Shown: positions 8,134 to 16,689 of the stretch, piece by piece
Numbering within the stretch: the stretch's first letter is position 1
Layout: every line of letters begins with the position of its first letter
Source: Pseudarthrobacter polychromogenes
GTDB lineage: Bacteria; Actinomycetota; Actinomycetes; Actinomycetales; Micrococcaceae
Assembly: GCF_014644495.1 (NCBI RefSeq)
Contig: NZ_BMKU01000001.1
Span: forward strand, 310,001-374,000
Direction: 5' to 3'
Length of the DNA stretch: 64,000 bases
The notes under the pieces: generated by a model
Told to the model about the DNA's origin: nothing
Database searches by the model: none
The model's input: the letters and a program-made list of their open reading frames with translations, nothing else
Program-made: the position numbers and the translations under genes

Positions 8134-10959
8134 CTAGAACGCGTGGCGCCGGAAGCGCTTGTCCACGGCGACAACGAGTGAAGCCAGCACGGCGATGCCC
8201 AGGATCCGCAGCCACGTGTCCACACCGATGGGGGCCGTGTGGAAGAGCCCGTTCATCACTGGTGAGTAAGTGATGGCCAGCTGGCCGGCCGCCTGGACCA
8301 CGACGCCCAGGATGACCCAGCGGTTGCTGAAGAAGCCGATCCGCCAGACAGACCGCGTGAGGGAACGGCAGCTGAAGAGGTAGAACAGCTCCACCGCCAC
8401 AAAGACGTTCACCGCCGCGGTCCGGGCCTCGGCGAGGGACGCCCCACTGTCCAGTTCAAGTTCGAATATCCACCAGGTGCCTGCCACGAGCAGGGTGGAG
8501 ACCAGCAGGATCCGGAGGGTTAGGGTCCAGGTCAGGAGCGGCCGGCCGGGGGCCCGGGGAGGGCGGGACATGAGGCCCGGCTCCTTCGGTTCGAAGGCCA
8601 GCATCAGGCCCAGGCACACAGCGGTGGTCATGTTGATCCAGAGAATCTGTGTGGGCAGGACGGGCAGCGTTGCTCCGGCCAGGATCGCCACGAGGATTAC
8701 CAGGCCTTCCCCCATGTTGGTGGGCAGGGTCCAGACGATGAATTTGGTCAGGTTGTCAAAGACGTTCCTGCCTTCCTCGACAGCTGCCTCAATCGTGGCG
8801 AAGTCGTCGTCGGTGAGGACGATGTCCGAGGCCTCCTTGGCCACTTCCGTCCCTGACCGGCCCATCGCGATACCGACGTTCGCCTGGCGCAGGGCCGGCG
8901 CATCGTTGACGCCGTCCCCGGTCATGGCAACCACGTGGCCCCGGGACTGCAGGGCACCGATGAGGCGAAGTTTCTGCTCGGGGGATACCCGCGCGAAAAC
9001 TGTTGCCCGCTCCACCGCATCCGCCAGTTGGTCTGCGGGAATCGCGTCCAGCTCCGCTCCGGTCAGCGCTGTCCCGTCCGCCCGGTCCGCGGTGATGCCC
9101 ACGGCCTCGGCGATGGTGGCGGCCGTTCCCACGTGGTCCCCGGTGATCATCTTGACGGCCACTCCGGCCTGGTGGCAGGCACGGACTGCTGCCGCTGCCG
9201 CCTCCCGCGGCGGATCGAACATCGCCTGGAGCCCTGTCAGCGTCAGCTGCCCGTGCAGGTTTGCCTCCGAGAGGACGGTGCCGGCAGGCAGGTGCATCGT
9301 GGCGGTCGCCAGGACCCTCAGTCCCGTGCCGGCAAACCGGTGCGCAACCTCCAGGACTGCCTGCTTGTTGAGGTGCCCGTTGGCGCCGTGGCTGTCCATC
9401 TGCCAGGCACACAGCTCCAGCACCCGTTCCACGGCGCCCTTCACCAGCACGGTGTCCTTCCCGGTGCCGCTTCCGTCCGGGAGCCGCGGGGAGTGGAGGG
9501 TGGCCATGAACAGGCGCTCGGACGTGAAGGGCAGCGCGCTGCGGCGCGGAGTGGCGGCGAGGAACTGCGCGGTGTCCACGCCGCCCTTCCCGGCGGCCAC
9601 CAGCATCGCCGCCTCCGTGGGGTCCCCCTGGACCTGCCAGAGATTCCCTTCCCTGACCACCTTCGCGTCATTGCAGGCGCCGCCCGCCAGGAGGGACCAG
9701 TGCAGCGCCACGTCCGACGCCGCCGCCCCGCCAGCCGCTTCCACGGCGGCCTGGACACCCGCACCTGCACCCGCACCCGCACCTGCACCCGCACCCGCAC
9801 CTGCGGGAAGGCTACGCCCCTCCGGGCCGTAGCCCGAGCCTGTCACGTCGTAGGAGCCGGCCGGAGTCCAGAGGCCCCGCACCGTCATCTGGTTTTCGGT
9901 AAACGTGCCGGTCTTGTCAGAACAGATGACCGTGGTGCTGCCCAACGTCTCAACAACCGGCAGCCGGCGCACCACCGCGCGGCGCCGTGCCATCCGGCGG
10001 ACGCCGATGGCGAGCGTTACGGTGACTGCTGCGGGAAGGCCTTCAGGGATTGCCCCCACCGCCAGCGCAACGGCGGCCGTAAACATTTGGGCGGGCTCCT
10101 GGCCGCGTGCCACGCCGGCAAGGAAGGTCACGGCGGCCAGGGCAAGGATGGCCACCGTCAGCGTCATGCTGAAGCGCGCCAGCTTTTGGGTCAGGGGGGT
10201 GGCTACCGGCTGGACCGCTCCCATCAGCCGATGGATCTCACCGAGCTCCGTCTCGCCGCCGATGGCGACGACGACCCCGGCGCCGGTGCCGGCCGTCACC
10301 AGGGTGCCGCTGTAGACCATGTTCCGGCGGTCCGCCACCGGTGTTGTCGGGGGAAGGACCACTTCGTCCTTTGCCACTGCTTCGGACTCGCCTGTCAGTG
10401 CGGATTCGTCCGCCCGCAGGCCGGACAGCCGGACCAGCCGAAGGTCCGCCGGTACCTTGTCGCCGGCCTCGAGCAGGACCAGGTCTCCTGGAACGAGATC
10501 CTCCGAGGGCACCTCCAGCCGTTGCCCATCCCTGACCACCACTGCACGCGTGCGGACCAGGGAGTGGAGCGCATCCAGGGCAGCCTCTGCCCGGACTTCC
10601 TGGACAAAGCCAATCACCGTGTTAACCAGGACGACGGCGAGGATGACGCCCGAATCCAGGTACTCACCAAGGAACAACGTGACGGCTGCCGCGGCCAGCA
10701 GCACGTACACCAGCGGATTGTTGAACTGCCGCGCGAGTTTCCGGAAGATCCCCCCGCCGCGTGAGCGCGGAAGGACGTTGGCGCCGAACTGGACCTGCCG
10801 GCTGGCCACCTCCGCGGACGCGAGGCCCTGGACGTGGTCTGTCCCCAGCAGCAGGACCACCTCATGCAGGGGGAGTCCGTGGTGTGCGGGGTCGGCCGTT
10901 CCGCTGGCTGCCGCAGCAGGACGCCTGCCGGTGGATCTCGCCTGCCTGGTCTTTTCCAT
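8134..10959 (-). CDS. P-type cation-transporting ATPase, CtpF-like (P2 type)
   Basis: This 941-aa pump has an N-terminal cation ATPase domain, TGES at 189-192, M4 motif AIPEGLP (303-309) typical of P2A calcium pumps, DKTGT with D348, and TGDGVNDAPAL in the P domain. C-terminal cation_ATPase_C helices follow. Length and motifs match M. tuberculosis CtpF (DosR-regulated), so a calcium or related cation export role is likely. It ends the probable operon usp(12059)-deacetylase-ctpF on the minus strand; the gap to the deacetylase is 17 bp. A Gly-Ala repeat of about 16 residues (386-401), encoded by a hexanucleotide microsatellite, is inserted at the start of the nucleotide-binding domain and is not part of the family consensus. 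Confidence 0.88.
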   Translation of the reverse strand: MEKTRQARSTGRRPAAAASGTADPAHHGLPLHEVVLLLGTDHVQGLASAEVASRQVQFGANVLPRSRGGGIFRKLARQFNNPLVYVLLAAAAVTLFLGEYLDSGVILAVVLVNTVIGFVQEVRAEAALDALHSLVRTRAVVVRDGQRLEVPSEDLVPGDLVLLEAGDKVPADLRLVRLSGLRADESALTGESEAVAKDEVVLPPTTPVADRRNMVYSGTLVTAGTGAGVVVAIGGETELGEIHRLMGAVQPVATPLTQKLARFSMTLTVAILALAAVTFLAGVARGQEPAQMFTAAVALAVGAIPEGLPAAVTVTLAIGVRRMARRRAVVRRLPVVETLGSTTVICSDKTGTFTENQMTVRGLWTPAGSYDVTGSGYGPEGRSLPAGAGAGAGAGAGAGAGVQAAVEAAGGAAASDVALHWSLLAGGACNDAKVVREGNLWQVQGDPTEAAMLVAAGKGGVDTAQFLAATPRRSALPFTSERLFMATLHSPRLPDGSGTGKDTVLVKGAVERVLELCAWQMDSHGANGHLNKQAVLEVAHRFAGTGLRVLATATMHLPAGTVLSEANLHGQLTLTGLQAMFDPPREAAAAAVRACHQAGVAVKMITGDHVGTAATIAEAVGITADRADGTALTGAELDAIPADQLADAVERATVFARVSPEQKLRLIGALQSRGHVVAMTGDGVNDAPALRQANVGIAMGRSGTEVAKEASDIVLTDDDFATIEAAVEEGRNVFDNLTKFIVWTLPTNMGEGLVILVAILAGATLPVLPTQILWINMTTAVCLGLMLAFEPKEPGLMSRPPRAPGRPLLTWTLTLRILLVSTLLVAGTWWIFELELDSGASLAEARTAAVNVFVAVELFYLFSCRSLTRSVWRIGFFSNRWVILGVVVQAAGQLAITYSPVMNGLFHTAPIGVDTWLRILGIAVLASLVVAVDKRFRRHAF
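9761..9806. repeat. Hexanucleotide microsatellite inside the CtpF-like gene
   Basis: Seven to eight copies of GCACCC/GCACCT in tandem form a higher-order 18-bp unit (one T copy then two C copies). It codes for alternating Gly-Ala on the minus strand. Because the period is six, slippage would keep the frame and change only the length of the linker. Confidence 0.85.
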
Positions 10960-10976
10960 GACTGGCCTTTCCGGTC

Positions 10977-12008
10977 CTAGGGGGCCAGCAGCGCGTCGAG
11001 GGTGGCGAAGCCGTACCCTGCGGCGCTGATCCGGTCGATGATGTCCGGCAGGGCGTCGGCGTCAAGGGTGGAACCGTCGTCGGGATTCGAACCGATGTGC
11101 ATAAGGACGATTTCGCCTGGCTGCAGGGCGGCCAGCGTGCGGTCCGCGACCGTCTGGGCTGTAGCGCCGCCACTGGTGCCCTTCCATCCCAGGGTGTCCA
11201 CGGTCCACCGGACCGCAACGTAGCCGAGGCTGTTGACAGCGGCAATGGTGCGGGCATCCCGTTCACCGAAGGGGAAGCGGAACAGCGGGCGCGGATCGCC
11301 TCCGGCCGCCAGGATGGTTTGCTCCGCTCCCCGGACCTGCCGGGCAATCTGCGTGCCGTCCAGCCCGGTGAAACCCGGATGGGTCATGGAGTGGTTGGCC
11401 ACCCGGTGCCCCGCGGAGACAATCTGTCCCACCCCGCCGGGGTTGGCCTCCACCCAGTTGCCGGTGAGGAAGAACGTGCCAGTGACCCCCTTTGCTGACA
11501 GGGTGGACAGGATTTTCGGCAGTCCTGCCGCGTTGGCGCCGGCATCAAAAGTCAGCGCCACCACGCTGCCCGCGTTCGGGATCACCGTGAGGTCCTGGGT
11601 CAGGAGCGCTGAAGGGAACGGCGCCGCCGGCGGCACAGGATCCGGCGCAGGGCCAGGCCCGGCTACCGGCACGGACGGCGGCGGGACCGGGACGGGCGGC
11701 ACAGTGACGGGTGGCTGGACAGGATCCTGCCCTGCCTCCGGTGTTTCCGTCGATGCCCCCACGGGCTGGGATGGGGAGGGCTGGGCTGTTCTGGGCTGGG
11801 TTGTGGAGGGAGTGGCGCTGGAGGCCGCCGGACCGGGACTGGGGCTGGTGGACGCGCCCGGGGAGGCGGAGGGCGCGGCCGGCTGTGGAGGACTTCCCGC
11901 CGGTGCCCGCAGAAAGACGGCAAGAACAATGGCGAGGACAAGCAGGGCGAGCACGACGGCGGCTGCCGCCATCCGTCGTCGTGCGTCACTTTGCAGCGGC
12001 TCCGTCAA
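10977..12008 (-). CDS. Membrane-anchored polysaccharide deacetylase (NodB fold)
   Basis: This 343-aa protein has one N-terminal membrane segment (about 12-32), a Pro/Ser-rich linker to about residue 130, and a NodB domain with ALTFDAGAN (motif 1), NHSMTHPG (motif 2, H-x3-H), RFPFGERD (motif 3) and LMHIG (motif 5). It should deacetylate cell-wall glycan outside the membrane. Motif 1 has TFDAG, with alanine where TFDDG has the metal-binding aspartate; this variant occurs in some actinobacterial homologues. The TTG start has no good ribosome site of its own; a GGAGGAGG site 29 nt upstream instead serves a 10-codon reading frame (see 12005-12037). Gene order places it between a Usp gene and the CtpF-like gene. 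Confidence 0.85.
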   Translation of the reverse strand: MTEPLQSDARRRMAAAAVVLALLVLAIVLAVFLRAPAGSPPQPAAPSASPGASTSPSPGPAASSATPSTTQPRTAQPSPSQPVGASTETPEAGQDPVQPPVTVPPVPVPPPSVPVAGPGPAPDPVPPAAPFPSALLTQDLTVIPNAGSVVALTFDAGANAAGLPKILSTLSAKGVTGTFFLTGNWVEANPGGVGQIVSAGHRVANHSMTHPGFTGLDGTQIARQVRGAEQTILAAGGDPRPLFRFPFGERDARTIAAVNSLGYVAVRWTVDTLGWKGTSGGATAQTVADRTLAALQPGEIVLMHIGSNPDDGSTLDADALPDIIDRISAAGYGFATLDALLAP

Positions 12009-12037
12009 CGGTCTGCGCCTGCCGTGGTCCCGGCCAT
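12005..12037 (-). other. Ten-codon leader frame with strong ribosome site, coupled to the deacetylase start
   Basis: GGAGGAGG lies 5 nt before an ATG that opens MAGTTAGADR and then stops; the TGA overlaps the TTG start of the deacetylase (TTGA). This is the usual shape of translational coupling. The alternative is a single-base indel that split a longer N-terminus. Confidence 0.4.
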
Positions 12038-12058
12038 GTGGACCTCCTCCGGAATCCC

Positions 12059-12508
12059 CTAGTTCTGTTCATCCGGAGTGTGGACCACCAGCACCGGGCA
12101 GTGGGCATGGGCCACCAGGGCTGAGCTGACCGAGCCCAGCAGCAGCCCGCCGAAGCCGCCGTGCCCGCGCCGTCCCACCACCACCATGTCTGCGTCGCGG
12201 CTTGCTTCGATCAGCGATTCGCGCGGATGGCCGCGGACCAGGGTAGGAACAACGTTCGACGGCGTTTCGTCACCGAACGCTGTTTTGACCGCCTCATCGA
12301 GGATCTCCCCGGCGCGCTCCTCGAAACCTTCGATGCCCATCATCACGTAGCCCGCGTAGACCTGCGGGTAATCCCAATACGCGTTGGCCATGACCTTCGC
12401 GCCCAGCGGCGTTGCCAGGCGCTGGGCCTGCCGCAAGGCCTCGATGGACGGCTCCGAGCCGTCGACGCCCACAAGGATCCGGGCAAATGGCGCTCCAGCA
12501 GTACTCAT
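12059..12508 (-). CDS. Single-domain universal stress protein
   Basis: This 149-aa UspA protein starts with ARILVGVDGSEPSIEALR and carries the ATP loop VGRRGHGGFGGLLLGSVSS and the C-terminal HCPVLVVHTP. The ATG is preceded by GAGGAGCTGAG. It shares GIEGF and the dinucleotide loop with the Usp at 7335. The gene heads a likely minus-strand operon with the deacetylase and the CtpF-like ATPase; a DosR-like box lies 64 bp upstream (12572-12586) and could also serve the divergent membrane-protein gene at 12622. Confidence 0.9.
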   Translation of the reverse strand: MSTAGAPFARILVGVDGSEPSIEALRQAQRLATPLGAKVMANAYWDYPQVYAGYVMMGIEGFEERAGEILDEAVKTAFGDETPSNVVPTLVRGHPRESLIEASRDADMVVVGRRGHGGFGGLLLGSVSSALVAHAHCPVLVVHTPDEQN

Positions 12509-12571
12509 CTCAGCTCCTCAGGTGACCCGTGTGGTCCATCGTAATGATGTCCCGGCAGGACAGCGGGAGGT

Positions 12572-12586
12572 AGGGCCGAAAGTCAC
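12572..12586. promoter_or_regulatory. DosR-like box between divergent usp and membrane-protein genes
   Basis: AGGGCCGAAAGTCAC is identical in all 15 positions to the box at 7264-7278 (reverse strand). It lies between the Usp start at 12508 and the membrane-protein start at 12622, so a single element may activate both directions. Confidence 0.6.
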
Positions 12587-12621
12587 TGCAGACTTGCTGT
12601 GGATGCGGGTTGAGTGGGGCC

Positions 12622-13089
12622 ATGGAACAGTTGATCCCGTGGCTGGTGTTTTGCGTGGCCTTCCTGGTGTTTTGTTTTGCCCGGCCGAACGGTGCCCGGA
12701 TCTTCATTGGCATCTTCTTCATCGTCATGGCGCTGGGGGTCAATGCCCTCCTGGCTTTTGTGGCCCCGGAGCAGTTTGTTGCGATGGGGACGGATGACCC
12801 ACTGATTCCTGTTTACGCCTGGGTTTTCCAGAACGTGGTGGCTGCCGCTCCCACCGTGGTGGGTATGCTGGCGGCCGCGGGTGAGATCGTGGTGGGCCTG
12901 CTGGTCCTCAGCCATGGACGAAAGGTGAAGGTGGGCCTCCTCGCTGCGATCGTATTCCTGCTTCTGGTCACTCCGCTGGGCGTGTGGACGCTTCCCAATC
13001 CGCTGATGGCCGTGGGGCTGGCGAGGCTGCTGACCCAGGAGTTCCCGCGCTCGTTATGGCAGAGGAGGCAACCTGCTGCCAGGTCATGA
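12622..13089 (+). CDS. Four-helix integral membrane protein, function unknown
   Basis: The 155-aa product is strongly hydrophobic with about four membrane segments (near 3-19, 26-48, 75-100 and 106-128) and a basic tail (RSLWQRRQPAARS). No family was recognised with confidence; the layout is loosely DoxX-like. The ATG at 12622 was preferred over the TTG four codons earlier because it sits after TGAGTGGGG. It starts 36 bp past a DosR-like box and ends overlapping the convergent DUF4389 gene by 6 bp. The position suggests that it belongs to the stress regulon. Confidence 0.6.
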   Translation: MEQLIPWLVFCVAFLVFCFARPNGARIFIGIFFIVMALGVNALLAFVAPEQFVAMGTDDPLIPVYAWVFQNVVAAAPTVVGMLAAAGEIVVGLLVLSHGRKVKVGLLAAIVFLLLVTPLGVWTLPNPLMAVGLARLLTQEFPRSLWQRRQPAARS

Positions 13090-14802
13090 TCCGGGAGTCG
13101 GGCCGGCCTCCGGGCGCGGCACTTCATGATGCGGTGGTTCCTGGTGTGATGGTTCCTGGTGAACTGGTCCCGATACCGCGGGCGGAACTTCCGCGGGGCC
13201 CTGGTCAAGCCGGAACGGCGGGTATTCATCGCGCATCAGGGCGGTGTAGGCCAGGACGCGGTAGATCCAGCGGTTGATGCCGAGGATGAAATCGAACAGC
13301 GGCCGCTGGTACCTTCCGGTGAACAGCAGGGCCACCACGGCCACCAGGACGAGCAGGCCCAGCAGGGACGGGCCCGTTGCGCGCTCATAGGTAGTGCCCA
13401 GATCAGTGGTTTCGGTTTCCCACGTCCACGTGGCGCCGGACAGCGCTGCGACGATCAGCAGATGCGGGAGGGACAGGAGCCACCACTTCACCAGAACCAG
13501 TCCGCGGGAGAGCCGCTCCGGGTAGTCCACCTCGAAGTCCGCCGGATAATCGGTGTGTGCCAGGGTGAAGGGCGGGTAGCGGTCCGTGCCCGCCGCGGCG
13601 TAGGCGTAAAACGCCACCCGCCAGTTCCAGCGCAGAACTCCCACGTTGAAGTCGAACAGGGGCCGGGGGTAGCGGCCGGTGAACAGGATGGCAAAGCCGG
13701 CCACAATCGTGGTCACGAGGAACGCAAACCACAGGAAGACCAGCACAATGAAGTGCGGGATGGCCAGGAACCACTTGACCAGCCACATTGCCCGGGACAG
13801 GGCAGGGTCAAGGTCACCGAAGAGCCGGGCGGGATATGGCGCGCGGTCTGCACGGTTTGCGGCGCCGGTGTGGGGCACCGGCGGGACTCCGGGGACCGCG
13901 GCTCCCGGCATGCCCGGCGCTCCTTGGGTGCCGGGGGCTGATGTTCCAGGCACTGCTCCTGCCTGCCCGGGTGGTGGTTCATGTCCGGGCAGTGGTGTAG
14001 ACCCAGCCGCATAGCCGGGCGGTGGGCCATACGCCGGCGCGTAGCCCGGCTGTGTGCCATAACCCGGCCCGTAACCCGGTGGCGTTCCGTACCCGGGTGG
14101 CGGCGCGGCAGGCCCACGGGGCTGCTGCCGCGCGTGCCGGCCGAGCCCTATGGCGCCCAGGACCAGCAGGGGGATCCCGATGGCCAGCGCAACGGCCCCT
14201 CCCACCAGCAGCCCTGTGGCCGCCGGCATGATCAGATCGGAGCGGAAGCCCGCCTGCACCTCGGCATCCACCCCAAGGCTGCCATCGGCGTTCATGATGA
14301 CTATTGCCCAGCTGCCGGCGGCCAGGTCCCACGTGAGCTCCTGCTCGCCGGGGCCGGAGGCGGATGTGCTCCAGAACGCCTGCGCTGCAGGTGGTGCGGG
14401 CGTGCCGGTGCCTGGAATGTCACGGTATTCGGCCCGGAAGGGCCGGCTGTCCACTTCAAGCAGTTCCGAATGATGCACGCCTGAAAGGTACCGCTCAACG
14501 TCGTCCTGCGGGGCAACGCCTATGAAGATCTCCTTGCCTGGGTCCGCGGACGTGGCCCGCAGCCTCAGCGTCCCGACGTCGAAAGGCAGGCGCGGCGGGA
14601 TGCCCTCGCCGACGGCATCAAGCCGGGGCGAGGTCAGGGCGTGGGACCCAACGGCCAGGCGGGCGGTGCCTGACGTGAGGTATCCGTCTCCCTGCGCGGA
14701 TCCCACCACCGAGGCCACCGCACCTCCGGCCAGAGTGGCGAGGCCAACCATCGAGATGAGGATCCCAAGGACGAGCATTATTACTGAAGCAGTCTTCTTC
14801 AT
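13084..14802 (-). CDS. Membrane protein with two DUF4389 repeats
   Basis: This 572-aa protein starts with one membrane helix (about 6-36), an extracytoplasmic region to about 185, a second helix (about 190-222), a Gly/Pro/Tyr-rich low-complexity linker (about 230-310, repeated PPGYG units), and then two DUF4389 units. Each unit contains an LVKW-type helix followed by FTGRYPRPLFDF or FTGRYQRPLFDF and a WRV or YRVLAY element. The biochemical role of DUF4389 is unknown. It lies 69 bp downstream of a tandem Usp gene in the same direction and may share its DosR-like promoter. The ATG at 14802 has GGAGGAGGGG-type context just upstream. Confidence 0.75.
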   Translation of the reverse strand: MKKTASVIMLVLGILISMVGLATLAGGAVASVVGSAQGDGYLTSGTARLAVGSHALTSPRLDAVGEGIPPRLPFDVGTLRLRATSADPGKEIFIGVAPQDDVERYLSGVHHSELLEVDSRPFRAEYRDIPGTGTPAPPAAQAFWSTSASGPGEQELTWDLAAGSWAIVIMNADGSLGVDAEVQAGFRSDLIMPAATGLLVGGAVALAIGIPLLVLGAIGLGRHARQQPRGPAAPPPGYGTPPGYGPGYGTQPGYAPAYGPPPGYAAGSTPLPGHEPPPGQAGAVPGTSAPGTQGAPGMPGAAVPGVPPVPHTGAANRADRAPYPARLFGDLDPALSRAMWLVKWFLAIPHFIVLVFLWFAFLVTTIVAGFAILFTGRYPRPLFDFNVGVLRWNWRVAFYAYAAAGTDRYPPFTLAHTDYPADFEVDYPERLSRGLVLVKWWLLSLPHLLIVAALSGATWTWETETTDLGTTYERATGPSLLGLLVLVAVVALLFTGRYQRPLFDFILGINRWIYRVLAYTALMRDEYPPFRLDQGPAEVPPAVSGPVHQEPSHQEPPHHEVPRPEAGPTPGS

Positions 14803-14871
14803 GGTGCCAACCCGGAACGTAGGAGGAGGGGAACAGTGAATGAGCGGGAGAAGCGGGAGGCCCGGTACAGC

Positions 14872-15738
14872 CTAGTTCTTGTTCTTGCTGGCCTGGATCC
14901 GGGTAATGACGGTAGGACAAGGCAGGTGCCGGAGTACGCCATGGGCCGTGGATCCCAGGAGGAGCCGCTGGATTGCGCCCCTGCCGCGGTTGCCCACCAC
15001 AAGCATCCTGGCGTTCATGGCGGCATCCACAAGGGCTTCAACCGGACCCTTTTCGGTTTCCAGCACCTGGTGAACCTGCAGGCCCGGATAGTCCTCCTTG
15101 AGCCCGGCCACCGTCTCCGCCAGGACAAGGCGCTCCTCTTCGGCAATGAGCTCGGCGAGGCTGGTGGATGTGAGGCCGGCATCCTCCACCCGGTCCGGGG
15201 CGATGATGGCATACACCACGGTCAGCTCCTCACCTTCCCGGTCGGCCTCTGCTGCGGCGAAGGCCACGGCCTGCGTGGCTTCCTTTGAACCGTCAACACC
15301 CACCACTACGCCGGAGCGGCCCTCCAGGTCCTGTGTTCCCACCACGGCCACCGGAACCTTTGAAGAGGCAGCAACCTGGAGAGCCGGGTCGGCCAGCGAA
15401 CCGCCCAGGTGGCCGGTGCCCGAGCCGATGACCAGCATGGATGCCTTGGCCGAGTACTTCGCAAGCGAACGTCCTATGCTTCCGGTGAGGAGCCGGGTGG
15501 TAATGGCGATGGGGAACGCGTCGCGGACGCGTCCGGCCGCCGTCTGCAGGAGCCGGTCACCGGCCTCTTCCATGACGCCGATCCAGGGGTACGGCTCAGC
15601 CACCCACCTGTCGTCCACAACGTGGAGGACCACCAGGGGCAAACCGGCCCGCTCCGCCCGGCGTGCAGCCCACAGAACCGCCGCCTGGCTCTGCGGTGAG
15701 TCGTTGGTGGCTGCCGCGATCGGTTGACGAGTTGTCAT
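14872..15738 (-). CDS. Tandem-domain universal stress protein
   Basis: This 288-aa protein has two UspA domains: loop IGSGTGHLGGSLADPAL in the first and VGNRGRGAIQRLLLGSTAHG in the second. Its domain 2 is closely related to that of the Usp at 3003 (both read LLLGSTAHGVL and end in a CPTVITR element), so they are paralogues. A DosR-like box is 68 bp upstream of the ATG. The next gene in the same direction is the DUF4389 protein. It should bind ATP in the cytoplasm; a specific partner is not visible. Confidence 0.9.
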   Translation of the reverse strand: MTTRQPIAAATNDSPQSQAAVLWAARRAERAGLPLVVLHVVDDRWVAEPYPWIGVMEEAGDRLLQTAAGRVRDAFPIAITTRLLTGSIGRSLAKYSAKASMLVIGSGTGHLGGSLADPALQVAASSKVPVAVVGTQDLEGRSGVVVGVDGSKEATQAVAFAAAEADREGEELTVVYAIIAPDRVEDAGLTSTSLAELIAEEERLVLAETVAGLKEDYPGLQVHQVLETEKGPVEALVDAAMNARMLVVGNRGRGAIQRLLLGSTAHGVLRHLPCPTVITRIQASKNKN

Positions 15739-15805
15739 GGCCGGATCTCCTGGTTCGCGCGGGCGTGGTCACTTACAAGACTCGCGCCACGCCCACGGCA
15801 GATAT

Positions 15806-15820
15806 AGGGCCAAAGGTCAC
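15806..15820. promoter_or_regulatory. DosR-like box upstream of tandem usp
   Basis: AGGGCCAAAGGTCAC differs from the boxes at 7264 and 12572 only by purine or spacer changes. It lies 68 bp upstream of the Usp start at 15738 and 156 bp upstream of the plus-strand gene at 15976. Confidence 0.55.
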
Positions 15821-15975
15821 GGCAAATGCAGGCTTGGACGCTTTCAATGGAGGGGCACGTCGAGGAACTCCGGCGCAGGCTCCTGGTGGCTCAGTTGCGG
15901 GGACGTCAGCAAGGACACCATGTGATCAGTATGCTTACTATTGTTACTCCGGCGATTCACGAGAAAGGCATCACC

Positions 15976-16269
15976 ATGACGGAACAGAACCTTCCCGAGG
16001 AGGGGCTTGAAGTTGTCCAGGATGACGACGTGCTCCTTGATGAGACCCCCGGCGCGGCTTCATCCCTTGAACTAGACCCTGTACATGGCGAGCCGGACAG
16101 CTACCCTGGCGCGGCGGAGAACAATCCGGACCGCTGGCAGGAGGATCCGCTGATCCAGGATGAGTCTGTTGCCGATGCCGAGTTTGGCGAAGCCGCTGCC
16201 AGTGATGATGAGGAAACCTTCGGCGGGTCGCCGCTCAGTGAATTCGAACCCGACGATTTGGAGCGTTGA
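15976..16269 (+). CDS. Small acidic protein, function unknown
   Basis: The 97-aa product is very acidic (many Asp and Glu, almost no Lys) and probably disordered; no domain is recognised. The ATG at 15976 follows GAGAAAGGCATCACC. An in-frame ATG at 15826 would add 50 residues, but it begins only 6 bp after the DosR-like box and lacks a ribosome site. It sits between the stress-protein block and the SHOCT protein gene. Confidence 0.65.
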   Translation: MTEQNLPEEGLEVVQDDDVLLDETPGAASSLELDPVHGEPDSYPGAAENNPDRWQEDPLIQDESVADAEFGEAAASDDEETFGGSPLSEFEPDDLER

Positions 16270-16386
16270 GGAGCAGGACAGCACTTAAGCCGGGGCGGGG
16301 GAATCCAGGGGACGAAGGACTCTGGCCCCGGACGCCCTCTGCGGAGATAGTCGAGCAAAGGCCGGCAGCCGGGCGGAGGAGCAGCG

Positions 16387-16647
16387 ATGATGTACTGGGA
16401 CGGAAGCATGGGCGCCTGGGGTTTCGTCCTGATGGTGGTGAGCTTCATCCTGTTCTGGGGCGCAATCATCGCTGCCCTTGTCCTTTTTGCCCGCTCCACG
16501 TCCCCGGGCCACCGCGGGCGCGGGAGCACCGGGCCCGGTGGAAGCGCGGCGGAGGACCTGCTTGCCGAACGGTTCGCCCGCGGCGACATAGACGAGACGG
16601 AATACACTGCCCGGCTGGCAGCGCTACGCCGCGCCCGTGGAGCCTAG
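16387..16647 (+). CDS. Small membrane protein with SHOCT domain
   Basis: This 86-aa protein has one membrane helix (about 10-35), a Gly/Ser-rich linker and a C-terminal SHOCT motif with AEDLLAERFARGDIDETEY. SHOCT domains are short oligomerisation units at protein ends. The ATG is preceded by GGAGGAGCAGCG. It is 117 bp downstream of the acidic-protein gene and convergent with the flavohemoglobin gene. Confidence 0.8.
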   Translation: MMYWDGSMGAWGFVLMVVSFILFWGAIIAALVLFARSTSPGHRGRGSTGPGGSAAEDLLAERFARGDIDETEYTARLAALRRARGA

Positions 16648-16655
16648 GCGCCCGG

Positions 16656-16687
16656 CGTCGCGGTACCTTTTCCGTCGCGGTACCTTT
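16656..16687. repeat. 15-bp direct repeat after the SHOCT gene
   Basis: CGTCGCGGTACCTTT occurs at 16656-16670 and again at 16673-16687, a 17-bp period, just before the end of the convergent flavohemoglobin gene. It is a local duplication with no known role. Confidence 0.7.
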
Positions 16688-16689
16688 CC

